A DNA stretch of 64,000 nt from Sequoia sempervirens (taxonomy: Eukaryota; Streptophyta; Pinopsida; Cupressales; Cupressaceae): NCBI GenBank assembly GCA_007258455.2, contig VDFB02270651.1, positions 704,717,360-704,781,359 on the forward strand, in the 5' to 3' direction. Both the position numbers and the translations under genes were made by a program. The stretch's first letter is position 1. Each line of letters starts with the position of its first letter. Of this stretch, positions 11,880 to 24,394 are shown piece after piece. The notes beneath the pieces are model-generated. The model searched no databases, was not told the origin of the DNA, and saw only the letters and a list, made by a program, of their open reading frames with translations.

Positions 11880-12598
11880 GTTAAAAAACTAGATTTTTTT
11901 TAGCTCAAGTGAATAAAGTAAAAGAGGCCTAATAAAATTAATTAATTATTAGGTGTTTTTCCTATTTACTCCAATAAAATATCATAGCCGCATGATTTGG
12001 AACTTTAAGGGAGGATACTTTGGGACTGAAAAATTGAAGAGGATAATTTCATTAGCTAGTGATCAAAGCCCTTCCAACCTCTTTTTTTTAAAAATGAAAC
12101 ATAATTACCATCAATCCAATGATCAGAGATCAATAATTTATCCAATATTTTTGAAATTGAATCATCCCCACATCTTATTTTAACCGAGGTGAAGGTACCA
12201 TTTCTTGGAGCCACATCCACCAAATTAAGAAAAGAGATATTCTCTCTTGGAAGAGTAGAAGAAGGTTCAAGATGATTTGTGCCTCCTTTTTTATCATTTA
12301 TATTAGCTATTAAATTAAAATACACTACTAAAATCTAGGGGAGAGAAGGTACTAAAGAAAAAATAAATCTAACATGGGCCCAAAGAATAACTATACTTGG
12401 AAATTTTGAAGGTGTATACACATTTTTAGAAGGATAGTTTCACTCAAATTAAAACAAGAAACTACCAATGTAATTAAATTTATGTTACTCAAGTACTAGG
12501 CCATAGTAATATTATGAGGATTATATAAATAGGCCATGCAATAAAAATTACCCATGGCCTCAATACATAATAATTGACCACCATTCCAAATTCTAGGG
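11880..12598 (-). pseudogene. LINE endonuclease domain, C-terminal part
   Basis: On the minus strand, 12325-12056 reads through FNLIANINDKKGGTNHLEPS, then FLNLVDVAPRNGTFT and ILDKLLISDHWIDGN. This is the characteristic plant LINE endonuclease pattern: (G)DFN, a conserved Gly-Gly, L.D....G..FTW, and RLDRFL.S..W. Here GDFN has become YFN and FTW has lost its Trp. Upstream (12330-12598) an eroded stretch includes NSGMVVNYYVLRPW in one frame. Downstream (to about 11880) come remnants resembling the F...PLKFQIMRL segment that follows the domain. Stops and frameshifts make it non-functional. Confidence 0.85.
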
Positions 12599-14471
12599 TG
12601 TTGGCATTGGTTGTCATTGATGTCAACACTTGGAGAGATTGTTTTTTGACATTAGTTGTCATTGATGTCAACACTTGAGAGATTGTTGCGTATGATTGTG
12701 AGATTATTGTTTGGAATTGGTTGTAATTGATTATATCCTAATAGTGGAGTTGTTTATATTCATGGTTGGTTGTCATGCCTTGTTTGATGTCAAGCAAAGA
12801 TGTATTGAGTATTGTTACTGTCAGAAGAGATGATATCATGATGATATATTAAGATGATGATTAGAAGAATTAAGATGAGTATTAGAAGTAATGATGATGG
12901 TGGAGATATATTGTTGGTCTATAGTATGTTATATGCTCTCTCTTGTTGTTCCTAAGGAAGTATGTGTTGTTACAAGAAAGTTATGGTCTCTACAGGTTGG
13001 TGAAAGTTTATGATTCATTAAGTTGTGTTGAAGAATCTTTGGGAGAATGCTCTGCATCCCTCCACTGTTGAAGATATAGTATTGAATTTTTAGATTTAGT
13101 GTTTGTGCTCTATGGATGTTGTACTCCTATATTTTCAGGTCACTAGTGTTTTTGAGGAGGTTTCTAGTATTTTCAGTGTATTGATAGTTTTTTAAGTTGT
13201 TTGGACTGGTCTGGAAAATGATCCACATTTCTTTGTATTGATGTTTTTACTCTTGTGGCTTGGTGGACATGCTCTTAGTTCTATTTTCAAGTGTTTTTGT
13301 TTACTCCAAGTTGGTTTATTAATGTTCTATCTCATGGTTGTGTATTTTGTGCTTTTGGGATGAAGTACTTTGTCTCTTTTTGGGTTGTGGTGGCTATTTG
13401 TGGCATGAAGGTGTGAAAGAAGTTTCTAGAAGTGTTGTTGGATGTTCTTGGAACATCTCTTTGTGGTTTGCAGATCATTGGTTGATCTCTTTGGTGCCAC
13501 ATATTGTTTTGAGTTGGTTTTCTAGGAAATTTTTAGATATTTGGCCTACTGGGCTTTTTATCTTGCTTGTGTTGTGTTCTTGGGGGTTTTTGCTAGCATA
13601 TGCAGTTGTGTTAAGGTACATTTGGGTCCTGACCTATCTTTTGGGCCAACTGGGATTGTGCTACACATTTCATCTACATGCTTCCTTGTTGTTGACTTGG
13701 TCTGTTGTGTGCCAACATATGTGTTGTTTGGGATCACATTGAAAGATGTAATAAATTTTTTTTCCTCTCTATTTTCTAGATAGGACTACATTATGTTTTG
13801 TGGCTGACTTTTTGAGATAATTGCTTGTATTCTTTTTTGGTTGACCTAATTGAGGTTTTGAGATATTTTGGAGGATATAAATGCAAGAATAATTTAGTTG
13901 CGAGAAGGGCGAGTGTGGTGGTGTGTGAGTATGGATTGGTGAAGAGAGTTGAGAAGAAGAAGAGTCAAATGAGCTACAATGCCTCAGTCAAGAGAGTGTA
14001 TTGTTTACAAATGTTGTAATTTCATATTTTCATGTATCCTACTATAAGAGAGTGAGTCTTTTTAGTAGGTCCTTGTAATTTGTATCTTTCCCTAAGGTTG
14101 TGTACCTCAGTAATGCAAGTCATTTGTGTGCATTAGATTTCAAGTCCTTCTAGGAGGTGCTTCCTTAGGTAGTGACCCTTAAAACAAATTGTAATTATGT
14201 AAGTAGTGTGCTTCTATATTGAGAGATTTCTCTTTGTGTTTTTTCCCTTCTTGGGTTTTCCATGTAAATCTAGTGTTATATTGTGTATGTGTGTTCATTG
14301 CCTCGTATTTTATTATTGCTAATTAGATTAAGTGTTATTGATCTATGTTTGAGTTGTTGATCTTACTAAGAGTTTGAATTTGCATATTGATGAAGGGTTT
14401 ATGATCTAAAAGGGTTTAGTTTTTTGAAGATACTAATTCACCCCCCTCTTAGTATCTGAGTGTGTTAAACA
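12599..14471 (+). mobile_element. Solo Copia LTR (1873 bp) with TAGGG target duplication
   Basis: The sequence starts TGTTGGCATT and ends TGTGTTAAACA. The five bases before it (12594-12598) and after it (14472-14476) are both TAGGG, a perfect target-site duplication. There is no internal region or second LTR, so this is a solo LTR, the usual product of recombination between the two LTRs of one element. It carries two TTGTCATTGATGTCAA motifs (12611-12626 and 12656-12671) within a short tandem repeat, a TTTTTTCCCTTCTTGGG block near 14240 and CACCCCCCTCTTAG near the end, all Copia landmarks of this window. ORFs inside it are spurious. Confidence 0.92.
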
Positions 14472-14619
14472 TAGGGGATATAATTGTCATTTCTTCCATA
14501 GACAACTTTATTTCCTGAACAAAAGTTATATATGACCCATTCTCTTGAATAAATTCATGAGCAAATTTTTAATGAGGGATGCTACTCAATCCCATAGCAT
14601 TCCAAGATATTACTATCAT
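14472..14619 (-). pseudogene. LINE endonuclease domain, N-terminal part
   Basis: Read on the minus strand from ATG at 14617-14619: MIVISWNAMGLSSIPH, then a stop, then KFAHEFIQENGSYITF and VQEIKLSMEEM. ISWN.RGL at the start and the FVQE.K motif containing a catalytic Glu are hallmarks of plant LINE endonucleases. The frame is cut by the solo LTR after about 48 residues and resumes beyond 12598. The TAA within the first 20 codons shows it was not intact. Confidence 0.85.
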
Positions 14620-14639
14620 TTCAAGGAATTAGAGAAATG

Positions 14640-15930
14640 AGTGTTAATAATTTTAATGACACCCTATTCTACCAATGGATCCCCTATCAACTTAACCTTT
14701 TCTTGATCCTTTTTTATTCCTTCTTTTCATCCCTTACCAAGAACCCCTTAATGTTTTTTCATTGAATCCCTAACAAGAGGGGTGCTTTATTTTTCCCTTC
14801 ACCTTTTTCCCCCAAATCTTGCATAGTATTTGATAAATAATTGACTCCCTCTGGAGTCATTGGACTCAAATCCAAAGGGATGGGGTCTTCCCCTATTGCA
14901 TGTGTATTAAAAGCTTCTTATTGCTCAACATATTTTTCAATATGACTAGAAATAGAGTTCTTTCCTTCCAACACTGGGATTTGCATTTCTAGATAAGGAT
15001 TTAAATCATAGGTATTTAAAAAGTTACTTGATCCTATTTCATGTAGATCCTAGATGATTCTATTGATGTCACATTATATTGGAGCCATGTCCTCAAATAT
15101 TTCCAGAACATCAAATCTATTGTTGGAAAATCCTTTAGAAGCTTCCTTATGTTGGTGATTCAATGAATTCCGTTTTGTGTGATATTTCACCATGATAAAT
15201 TCATTTGTGCCTCACTCATTTTCTTGGATTGGAGTCTTCCCTTTTTACTTCAATTTGGTTTTCATTGTCTCAAGAGAAGGCTTAGGAAATTTAGGCCCCA
15301 ATTTTGAACATTTTCTTTGTAAATGGTCATACTTGTGATAGACCTGATAATGGAAGGGTAATGTTTCATAATCTTCTTATTTAATCTAATTCATACTTCC
15401 CACTCTAATTTCCATGAAAAATTCAGGAAGTGGGTTGTTTAATATTATTTCCATACATAGGTGATCAAAAGTTGTAAATTTTCTATTCAAATTATATTAA
15501 GGACACAAAGGTTTCACAATAGTAGTTGTAATGGATTACAAAATGTCATGTCTCTAGAACTTCATCAGAAGCCTAGGAAAGTAGATCTAGACAAGTATTT
15601 TGGATGGAAATTCTTCCATAAAATCAAACCCTACATATCGGGGTTTGATGAATAAACCATCTTGGTTATGAAAATAGGGTCGGCCATCTTTAAAAATTGA
15701 ATTATGGTCTATTATAGGAGAAAAAACCATGAATAAATACATGTATGTAGCTGAAAATATTTCCATATCTCCTCATGGGTTCCAATTCCTTCTAGCCCAA
15801 GCTTCCAAAAATAAATATATTCTTTGGATTTATCACCATGATTGGATAACCTATGCTTTTTTCCAAGCAATTTTTGGGTCTTGAACGAGGTCCCATAAGC
15901 AGCTCCAATCTAGATTGTTTCATTGCATGC
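14640..15930 (-). pseudogene. LINE ORF1 (gag-like) remnant
   Basis: Weakly readable on the minus strand. Near 15310-15360 it reads YQVYHKYDHLQRKC, which fits a CCHC zinc knuckle whose first two cysteines have become tyrosine (each a single G-to-A change). A stretch from about 15900 to 15400 has the feel of the plant ORF1 N-terminal domain, with KAAYGTSFKTQKLLGKK and Trp-rich segments, but carries many stops. Between the knuckle and the endonuclease there is a Pro/Glu-rich linker. Placement just upstream of the endonuclease supports ORF1. No function remains. Confidence 0.6.
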
Positions 15931-16200
15931 AAAAAAAAAGAGCTTCATTGATATGGCACAAAGAATATATAAAATATTTATTTATAGAATTTGTAAAAGA
16001 TATATTTTTAGGGTCCCCTATACCCCCTAAACTAACAATAAAATATTACAATGCAGAAATCCAAAAAGAAGAAAGAAAAACATGCAAAAAAAGAAATGAT
16101 AAAAGACAAAATTGGAACCAAAACCCTCAACCAATGACCAAGAAACACCAATAAATGGAAAAGGGAATCCACACCAACCCCATGTAGCACATAGGACACC

Positions 16201-17501
16201 ATAGGCCATAGAAACAATGAATCAAGCCATTAACCCCCACTCATTGCATGTTCATGCAAAAAAATCCCATCCTCACCCTTCTAGTCTCCCTAAAATCAAC
16301 AAATTTTGATTTTCTCACTCTCACCTTCCTCTATATTTTTCACTTTTATTATTATATAAATAAATAATTTTTATATATAAATAATATATAATATATATGT
16401 ATATTTATATTTATGAAAATGACTTTTACGATTCATATTTTCATCATACACTATATTTGCATTTTAATTTTTGGGTTTTCAACAAGTAAAAGAAAAGTAA
16501 TATTATTTATGAAACTAAATAGATTGTATAGAAATGATAATCTATTTGACATATTTTTTCTTTCTATAGTATGAGTGGAATAGTAATCATTTTATTTGCA
16601 TCAATCTTTTATACTAACAATAACAACCATTTGATTTTTTTAAAATATAGACTACTTTTGACTAGGTTCTCAAAAGGATATAAAAGATAAATTTTACAAC
16701 AAACTCATTTTTCTATAACACCTCAAGTATGAAGCAATGAAATTTATTTTATTTATAAAACATAAGTATTTGTCAAAAAGTTACAAATTTGTACAAAATA
16801 ATGAAATATAATATCTAAACTCTCCTTCTATGGTTTGTAATTTATTTTAAATATGAAAAACTAAATTATAAAAACATTATTTTATAATAATAGCATCACG
16901 TCTCCATAATCTTAACAAAAATAACAAAATAAAATATGTACAATCTCTTAATAGGATTCTAAAAAAATTAACTTCTTATTTTTCTTTCCACAAATTTTAT
17001 TGATATTATAACATACATACAAGATAATTGAAGGCATATTCTCCTCCCAAACATAGGTTTTGATTAAAAAACACACCCCAAAGCTAGGATGTTCCCAAGA
17101 AAATCTAGTTTCATAGAACATCCACAAATAGATATTCACAATAAAAACACATTTAACAAAGAACCCTAATTGGTTTTAACAACAAAAATTGATCTTAAAT
17201 AGATTCATGGTATAGGGGGAGATCAGGGGAAACACTCTATTTGGAATAGAATTATAACATATCTTATCTCCTCAGTATTATCATGTTAATAATCTCCACA
17301 TTAGAACATCCTTCTCTCATAATCATCATCCCTCCACCATCTTTTCATAGATATGCATCCAAAATCAATATCTCTCCCAATCAATATCACATAAAAACAT
17401 TACACCACAAATTCAACACAACACCAATATATATAAACATGTATTGCACTCATTCTAATATTTCCTTTACGATTAAATTATAGAATTTTTACCAAAGAAG
17501 T
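16201..17501. other. AT-rich spacer, no gene seen
   Basis: No protein family is readable. 16340-16425 is an almost pure A/T stretch with TATATA runs. 17170-17490 is C/A-rich on the plus strand. The segment ends at the 5' LTR of the next Copia. Confidence 0.5.
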
Positions 17502-19105
17502 TGTTGCAAGTATGAGCAGTTGGTGTTGTCATTGATTTCAACAAGCCCGTGTTGTCATTGATGTCTATTGTTGGGTGATATTAGTGAAAGAGTATGAGTA
17601 GATGATATTATTCATGCTTTAATTAGTTGGATTATGTTGTCATTAGTAAAGCTATTGGTGTCAACCTCTAGTGTTTCTTTGATAAGCTTCTTTCTATGGT
17701 TAAGGAAGTGTTGAAAATGATGAGGATGTGTCTTTGGTGCTTGGTTTCTAAGTGTTTTTGAGAAAATTTGATAATAAAAAGAGGAAACAATATGTTGCAT
17801 TGTTGTTATGGGTGACAGAGTTGTGGTCTAGTTTTTCTCCGCATTTCTTCTAGGTTGAAGATTTACTTGTGTGATTCAGATATGTTGATGAATGATGTTC
17901 AAGGTGTTGTATTCAAGATTTGGTGTGTTGGATTGTCATATAGAAGAAGTTGTGTTCACTAGTATGTGAATTGTGCATTGCAAAGGTGTCTGGGAGAAAT
18001 GTATTTTCTCCATGTTTCTCCGCATAATGGTTTCAGGTATTGTAGATCTGAGGGAGTGTTGATAGCGTTGGTATCATTTTTTGGTCAAGATGGTTCATGG
18101 TTTGGTGCCTCAAAAGTTAGTTCCTTTAGTAACAATGTATGTTAGAGTTGTCTGAGTGTACTAGGTGTGTACATTCTTTAGGTGGAAGTTATTGTGAAGG
18201 ATTTTGTTGGATTTTAGGGTATTTGAGGAATATTCTAGATCATGTTCAAGCATGGTGTGTGGTTCGCAAGTCATCCTTGGATTTGAGGAAGTGTGTACTT
18301 AGAATTTTAATGGTGTTTGCACGGGTAACGACTGACCCAGTGTTTACACTACTTGTGATGGATAATCATTATTTATAGAAGCATGTGGTTGAGTGGTGTT
18401 ATAGATTTGGGTTCCAATTAAGGTATGATGTGGTCCACTTTCACTTATATTTTCCACATAAGTGTTATAGCACCAACCTAATTTGAATTTTCACATTTTA
18501 TGTGCATTACTAACCTTGGAGAAGGATTTCAAGGTTGAGGATAGTATAAGTATGAGTTGAGTTGTTGATGGATGTGAAGGAATATGCAAGATATGTGAAT
18601 GATCAATGCAAATTGTAGTGTGTTACAGTGCGAAATTGAGTAATGCAATGCAATCTTTCATGTGTTTGTCTGTTGGATGTAGTGAGTAGAAGGTGGCTAT
18701 AATTCTTCAATCAGACTGCGAAGGTGTTGGTGACATTATGGTGGATTCTCTATTACATTGAGATGATTTTCTCTATGCAATATTCCTTCTCTATCTTTTC
18801 TATTCTTGTAGTGAGCCTTTCTTCTTTGGGCAATGAGCTCTATTGTATTCAGTGTTGATATTACTTATATTGTGAGCTAACCCTCACTATGGTTTTTACC
18901 TTCTTGGGTTTTCCACGTAATTTTGGTGTTCTCTTATGTATGGTGTTAAGTTGTTTCAGTTTTTGTTATTTTATTTTCATGCTAAATCATCATAACAGTT
19001 TTAAGGGTTTAATGAGTGAATGTGGATCTAAATGTGTATGAGGGTTTTGAAGTTTCAAGGTGCAAATGATTCACTCCCCCTCTAAATTGTCTTGTGCATT
19101 CAACA
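17502..19105 (+). repeat. Copia 5' LTR (1604 bp)
   Basis: It starts TGTTGCAAGTATGAG and ends GTGCATTCAACA, followed after two bases by the PBS, which fixes the right boundary. From about 17736 to the end it is colinear with 27217-28558, including GTGCTTGGTTTC, a shared stretch with GTGTTGGATTG, and the terminal TCATCATAACAGTTTTAAGG block. Copia LTR landmarks are present: GTTGTCATTGATTTCAA near 17525, CCCTCACTATGGTTTTTACC near 18883 and CACTCCCCCTCTAAATTG near the end. Confidence 0.9.
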
Positions 19106-19107
19106 AT

Positions 19108-19119
19108 TGGTATCAAAGC
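19108..19119 (+). other. Primer-binding site, initiator tRNA-Met type
   Basis: TGGTATCAAAGC differs by one base from TGGTATCAGAGC, the complement of the 3' end of plant initiator tRNA-Met used by most plant Copia elements. It lies two bases after the LTR end. Confidence 0.9.
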
Positions 19120-19143
19120 AAGGTTCCTTGGAAGTTTTATCCT

Positions 19144-19393
19144 CAAATTCAACTACACTCAATTCATGGGATAACCCCTAGGAAACTTGTCTATTTCGTA
19201 AGCCACATCCTCTAAGCATGCAAAACGAGGCTGATCATACTTTCCCTTATGTGTGATCTCAAACCTTGAAATGTCATTTCAAGCATTAACCTATTTTAGT
19301 TTTTCAAATTCAACTACACTCAATTCATGGGATAACCCCTAGGAAACTTTTCTATTCCGTAAGCCACATCCTCTAAGCATGCAAAATGAGGCT
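19144..19393 (+). repeat. Partial tandem duplication in the leader (161-bp spacing)
   Basis: About 89 bp starting CAAATTCAACTACACTCAAT at 19144 recurs from 19305 with few changes, ending at AAGCATGCAAAA(C/T)GAGGCT in both copies. The copies start 161 bp apart. The 3' part of the first unit (about 19233-19304) is not repeated. Confidence 0.85.
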
Positions 19394-20953
19394 CATTCAG
19401 GAGTGTTGAATTTCAGCACCCCTTCACACTAAATACAAAAATTAAAAACATGCAGGAGCACTAGATTTCAGCACCCATGCATGTCTTATATCAAACTTAT
19501 TAAGGAGTGCATGAGAATCATTTTCCACCACCCCTGCAACTTGATGTCCACATGAGTACCATTATTGTAGGTTTTAAATGGGATTTTAAATCGATTTATA
19601 AGTTGTTTTACTCCCTTTTTAATTTCATTTTAGTTTTTCCTCTTGATCATTTAATCTTATTTGTGCTTGAGGTTGTTGGTACATTCACCTTTGGATTATT
19701 CATGGTTTTGGATAGATTTCTAGGGTTTTCACTCTTTTTTTAGACTGTTATTTTCTTTGCCTCTCTTTTTTACTTCATATGTATACGTTCTTTTTAAGGT
19801 TTTTGCATTAACGGTTTGTTTGTTTTGTTTTTCTTTTCATTTTTCTTGGTATTTATTAGATATGATATTTTATGTTTTCCATTCCTTTGGATTCTTATTT
19901 TTCCTCGACCTTCCCTACTTGCATATATTTACCTTAGTGAATCACGGTTTAAAATTCTTGCTCCATGCGTAGATTGCATACAAGGTTTTGAACTCATGAT
20001 GTGTAGTCAAACCTATGATTAGAAATGTTTAAACTTTCACACTAGTTAAAATGAAACCTAACCAACATATTGGAATGTTTGATCTATGTGCAGGAGGTGA
20101 AAATGATTGCTAGTACATTGAAACCAAAACCTTGACTCTAAATGCATGTGTGGAGAATTTCTCTGCTTATGCATAGTTATGTTACCAAACTTTCTTTCCA
20201 TGTTGATGAAGTTCGCCCTTTTTTTTTGCAAAGGAATATATTAATTTATTATTTTTCATTGATGATGCATAAAAGATGGGACTCTATGGTATGTAATAGC
20301 AGTGAATTTTGACAGTTTTGCATATGAAGCCATACCTTGACTAAAGTGCAAGCTCAAAAAATTTATCCAACTGTGCACTTAGACCCAAGACCTTAAGTGT
20401 TAAGGTGATAATATTTTTAGCTATTACATTTAATCTTAGATGCTAAGTGTAGGAGTGGAGTTTTTCCATGGTCCAACACTTAGCAAGTTCTACCCCATGT
20501 AGGGTCAAAAAAATTTGTTGGCCTTACACTCATATGTTTTTCCCATATGCATGGTCGGAAAAAATTTCCAACCTTGAAATTTTTTGGCTTACCAACATGT
20601 AAGAGCGCTAAATTTTAGTGCCATTACATAGAATAAAAATACCATGTAGAGGTGTCAAAATTCAATGCCCTTACCTCAAAAATGCACATTTTATGTTAAC
20701 ACTTAGAAAATTTTCACCTTCACATTCCATTTGTCATTTTTCCTACATTTGCTTCATTTTTTTCCACCATCATGCCTAAGCCTTCAAACTCATGCAATTG
20801 CTTAGTCTTTTCCCACTACTATATTTTCAACCCTGAATATTTTTCTAACACTAGAAAACACTGAATTTCTTACTGCAACTATTTGTGCATGCATTTTATA
20901 CTTTCAAATCTGCATTCTTGAAAGAATACAGTCTTTTACTAATTGCTCCCCAG
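19394..20953 (+). other. Copia leader with recurring short motif, no gene seen
   Basis: About 1.5 kb without a supported gene. A degenerate motif of the form AGGAGYRYTRAATTTCAGCRC recurs at 19399-19422, 19454-19476, 19503-19533 (weak), 20601-20622 and 20648-20670. Hydrophobic ORFs at 19507-20022 look like chance products of T-rich DNA. Confidence 0.5.
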
Positions 20954-23900
20954 ATGTTAGATCCTTCTCCAAGCAAAGCCAAAGCCATAAAGTACAAATA
21001 CCAAGAGGTTTTCCCCGTGACTTCAATGTCCTTGAACATTGATGAGATAAAAAGATACCGAGATCGGACATGTTGATATGTCTGAATTTGTGGAAAGGAC
21101 TCATAAGCAACCATTGGATAATGGTATGTTGTGTATAGTTTAGAGAAACATTCAAATGGTAGCAGCTTTCCCTATAGCTACACATAATCTTGAATTTTTT
21201 CTCCAAGTTGCAACACACTACAATAAGGATGACTGGAGTGTTAGGGATGTAAATGGAAATGTGGTCATGAGGCTAGATCTAGAATTATTTGACAAAGCTT
21301 TCTTGTGTCCTAGTATTGACACATATGCAGATATCACAATGGAATATGCACAATAAGAATATGAAAAAGATACAAAAACTTGTAAGAAAGTGATTAATAG
21401 TAAGTGGTTGAAAAACCCAAGGCAAAATGTTTCAAGATGGTGTATGAGATTTCCACAAAGTGACTTCATTGAAGAAGTGAATGATTTAATCACTCTTCTC
21501 AACAAAGTGAAAGGATTACCCACCTCATCTACCTTTCAGACTAGATGTATTTATACATTAGGATTATAATGAGGAAGAAGCAACAAATATTTTGGGGCTA
21601 ATAGATTATTGATACAATTCATAATCAACTAATAAAGGTACACACTTCATTGCAGTTCTATATGACATCATACTTGGTGTATGTTGCTAATACAATGAGG
21701 AATTTTATAGGGTTAACATCATAGGGAAATAGAAGAATAACTCAAATATATAAGTACTATCCCCAGATAACTCTTGATGGAAGTATTCATCATTTTAGAA
21801 GAGTTAATGATTCTTTCTTCACTCCTTTCCTATGCATGTTTGATCCTAAAATTGAAAAGAAAAGATTTTTTGATGAAGTATGGGTGGTGGTAAATAAATA
21901 TGGTTGTTTATATTTGCAGTTTCCTACATTCGCCTACTTAAGGGTTGGTTGCTTCACAGATTACCCTTACATGCTCCCAAGGTACCCTAGTGACAAGATT
22001 GTTCTAATGGAGCTTTGCAAGCAGATTATGGTAGTTCACAACAAGCAGATGGAGTCTCACAAACTAAGCTTCAATTTTCCCCTCACAATTTGCTGGTATT
22101 CTATCTTAACATCCCCAAAAGTTAAAGCTATAGAATCTAAGATGCAGTGGGTCACCATGATGACCCACAAAAGAGGCTTGATTTTGATTACCAAGGTATG
22201 AAAGAAAATTAAGAAGGCCTATGTTCACATATATAGGATTCAATTTATGTGGGTGGATTATAGAGTGAATGAGGAGATAAGAAAACTGGACTACTGCCGA
22301 TTGCCTCTAGAGAAAATTAAAAATATTGATCTGACTGATATTTCAAAGGAAATGGAAGATGATGGAGACATCTTAGATCTAGATTATGATAGGAATAATG
22401 TAGCAAGTACCCCTCTACCTTTAATTCAATGGTCCAAGAAGGAGACAACATCAATTAGAGAAGTATTTGAACCTATCCTAGCTAACACAAATGTATGGAT
22501 AGAAGAAAATGGGATACGATTGAAACCTTTTAGCACTGGATCTGAGGGGAAAAAACTTGAAGGACAAGTAGGTAGGAAATATGAGCTAAGGATGAAGAAT
22601 AAGGGAGATGTGCCTAGCTAAAGCAAGGCTTCTAAACCCAAGATTAAATTCATTGTAAAAGGGGGTAAAATTCAAATAACTAAATGGCCATTTACAGGTA
22701 TAGAAGAGGAATCATTTTAGGAAGAAGGGCAAGAAGAAGAGGAAAAACATGAGGAAGAACGAGTATCTCCTCATGAGAATTTCTCAGAGGATCCACCTAT
22801 TACTTCTCCCATTATTACTAGTATGTCTACCCCCATTCCTCTCATTGTTTTTGTTGAATAGCCTTCACCATCTTCTACTATCACTCCTACCACTGTTGTC
22901 ATTCCTACTATCATAGTTACTATTCCTTCCACCATGTTTATCCAATCAATTCATTCATCCCCATCTTTGTGGTCAATCTTTAATAGTATTAAACATGGTT
23001 TGGAAAAGGTTTTGGGGTCTCTCACATGTTTTCCAATTCTATCATCACCTTCTTTTGACGTAACCTCTCAATTTGATTTAGAACAACTTATGACTAAGTC
23101 TGCTCAAGTTACAAGTTTGGAAATTCCTAGTGCAATTTTGACTAACACTTCACACCAATTGTAACAACAATTTTTGTGAGTGTAGATACATCAACACAAG
23201 CTATGGTTGTTGGTCTAGAAGGAGGTTCTTCTCCACTTCCCCCTTGGGTTTCATTTCAAAAACCAAAAAGGAAGAAGCAAGTCGTCTCTCCAAATGACTT
23301 AGACTTTGGGAAGTTGGCACCTGTAAAGACAAAATCCAAGAAAAAGGAAAAGACTCTTTCTACGTTGCTGGTGGATAAATTAGGATACAGGTATGCAAAG
23401 GTAGCACAACCTCCTCCTAATAATTCTATTGAGGAAGTGGATATTTTTGAATATTCCATTACAAGGGTTGAGTTAGGAAATATATCATGAAAGTGCCAAG
23501 GTAGGCATACATTCTACATTGAATTCTCTCATTGAGAAATTTGATGAAGTGAAGAAGGTTAAAGATCAATACAAGGACAAAGTTGAGTAGTTAACTTCAA
23601 TGCTCTAGAAGATTACCCAATCTTTAGAGTCAATAGAGCCTATACTTGTGAGTATTGAAGATCCAATTATTCAGAAGGTTGGAAAGGTGCATTCAAGAGG
23701 CAAAGTAGTCGACGAGTTTCTAGACAGAATGATAGCACAAGGAACACAACTTTTGAGATCTTCAGAAGAAAGAATGGGGAATATGGAAAGCATAAGATCA
23801 AATTTGGATAAAACTATTGATACATTTTCCTAGGAACAAAAAGAAATAGAGAGCAGTTTAGAAGCTTGGATCAAGATGTATAAACTCAAGCTTGACACAT

Positions 23901-24394
23901 TGGTGGAAATTGGGATAATTCCCAATAGAGAGATGTTTGTGGAGATAAAGGAAACAATGATACACAAGATCAATATCATCAAATAATTAATCAAATACTT
24001 GCAAGATGCTTGTGAAGTTAGTGAAGACATTGATTTGCATCTTGTCAACAAAAATGAGGAGCTACCTTGTAGGTTACTTGATGATAATAAAAAATTCCTC
24101 TTCTCTGATGAAGTTGTTCAGGAATTCACATCCCTGGTCCAAAAATAATTTGATGATCAAGTCTTCTTAGTGGCTTCAATGGAAAATTTGTTGGATATTC
24201 AATTAACCCTGGATAACCTCAAGGTGTTTTTAGAAAGGCACGAGAAAGCTTGCAACACTGTGAAGGATTCAATCACAAGATTCCTTGCTACCTCCAAGCA
24301 TACTTTAGGTCCTGATAATGAATAAGTTCAAGTAGTTATGAATAAGTATGAGGATTTCATGGAGAAAGTTGAATGTGCCTTGTTTTTCCCTTAG
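20954..24394 (+). pseudogene. Extra sense ORF before Copia gag, unknown function
   Basis: I do not recognise a named family. A coding frame can be followed with stops and frameshifts from ATG 20954 (MLDPSPSKAKAIKYKYQEVF) to TAG 24392-24394, roughly 1100 codons. The N-terminal 550 residues look globular, with DDWSVRDVNGNVVMRLDLEL (21229-21290), FPTFAYLRVGCFTDYPYMLP (21925-21985) and a Trp-rich stretch. Then come an acidic block (EEGQEEEEKHEEE near 22725), a Ser/Thr/Pro/Ile-rich low-complexity linker (22780-22940), a Lys-rich block (KPKRKKQ, KSKKKEK, 23260-23360) and a long coiled-coil-like C-terminus (23500-24390). That layout suggests a large structural or nucleic-acid-associated protein. It lies in sense between PBS and gag, where Copia elements normally have no gene. 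Confidence 0.6.

Larger units (their letters stand above)
11850..16200 (-). mobile_element. Decayed LINE (L1-like), minus strand, split by a solo LTR
   Basis: Fragments of a non-LTR retrotransposon appear in the right order on the minus strand: an ORF1-like region with a zinc-knuckle remnant (about 15300), the start of an apurinic endonuclease (14619), and the rest of the endonuclease (12598 down to about 11880). The Copia solo LTR at 12599-14471 separates the two endonuclease pieces. The reverse transcriptase is not recognisable, so the element is 3'-truncated or too eroded. The outer limits are approximate. Confidence 0.75.

Noticed and set aside
13338..13783. Two overlapping hydrophobic ORFs resembling a membrane protein
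   Set aside because: They lie wholly inside the solo LTR (12599-14471), in T-rich DNA, in two competing frames, without conserved motifs.
16340..16425. AT-rich tract as possible scaffold attachment site or satellite
   Set aside because: It is a short TATATA-type low-complexity stretch without repeat periodicity; no specific claim can be supported.
19507..20022. Hydrophobic ORFs resembling small membrane proteins
   Set aside because: T-rich leader sequence of the Copia gives Phe/Leu-rich frames by chance; overlapping frames look equally good and no family is recognisable.
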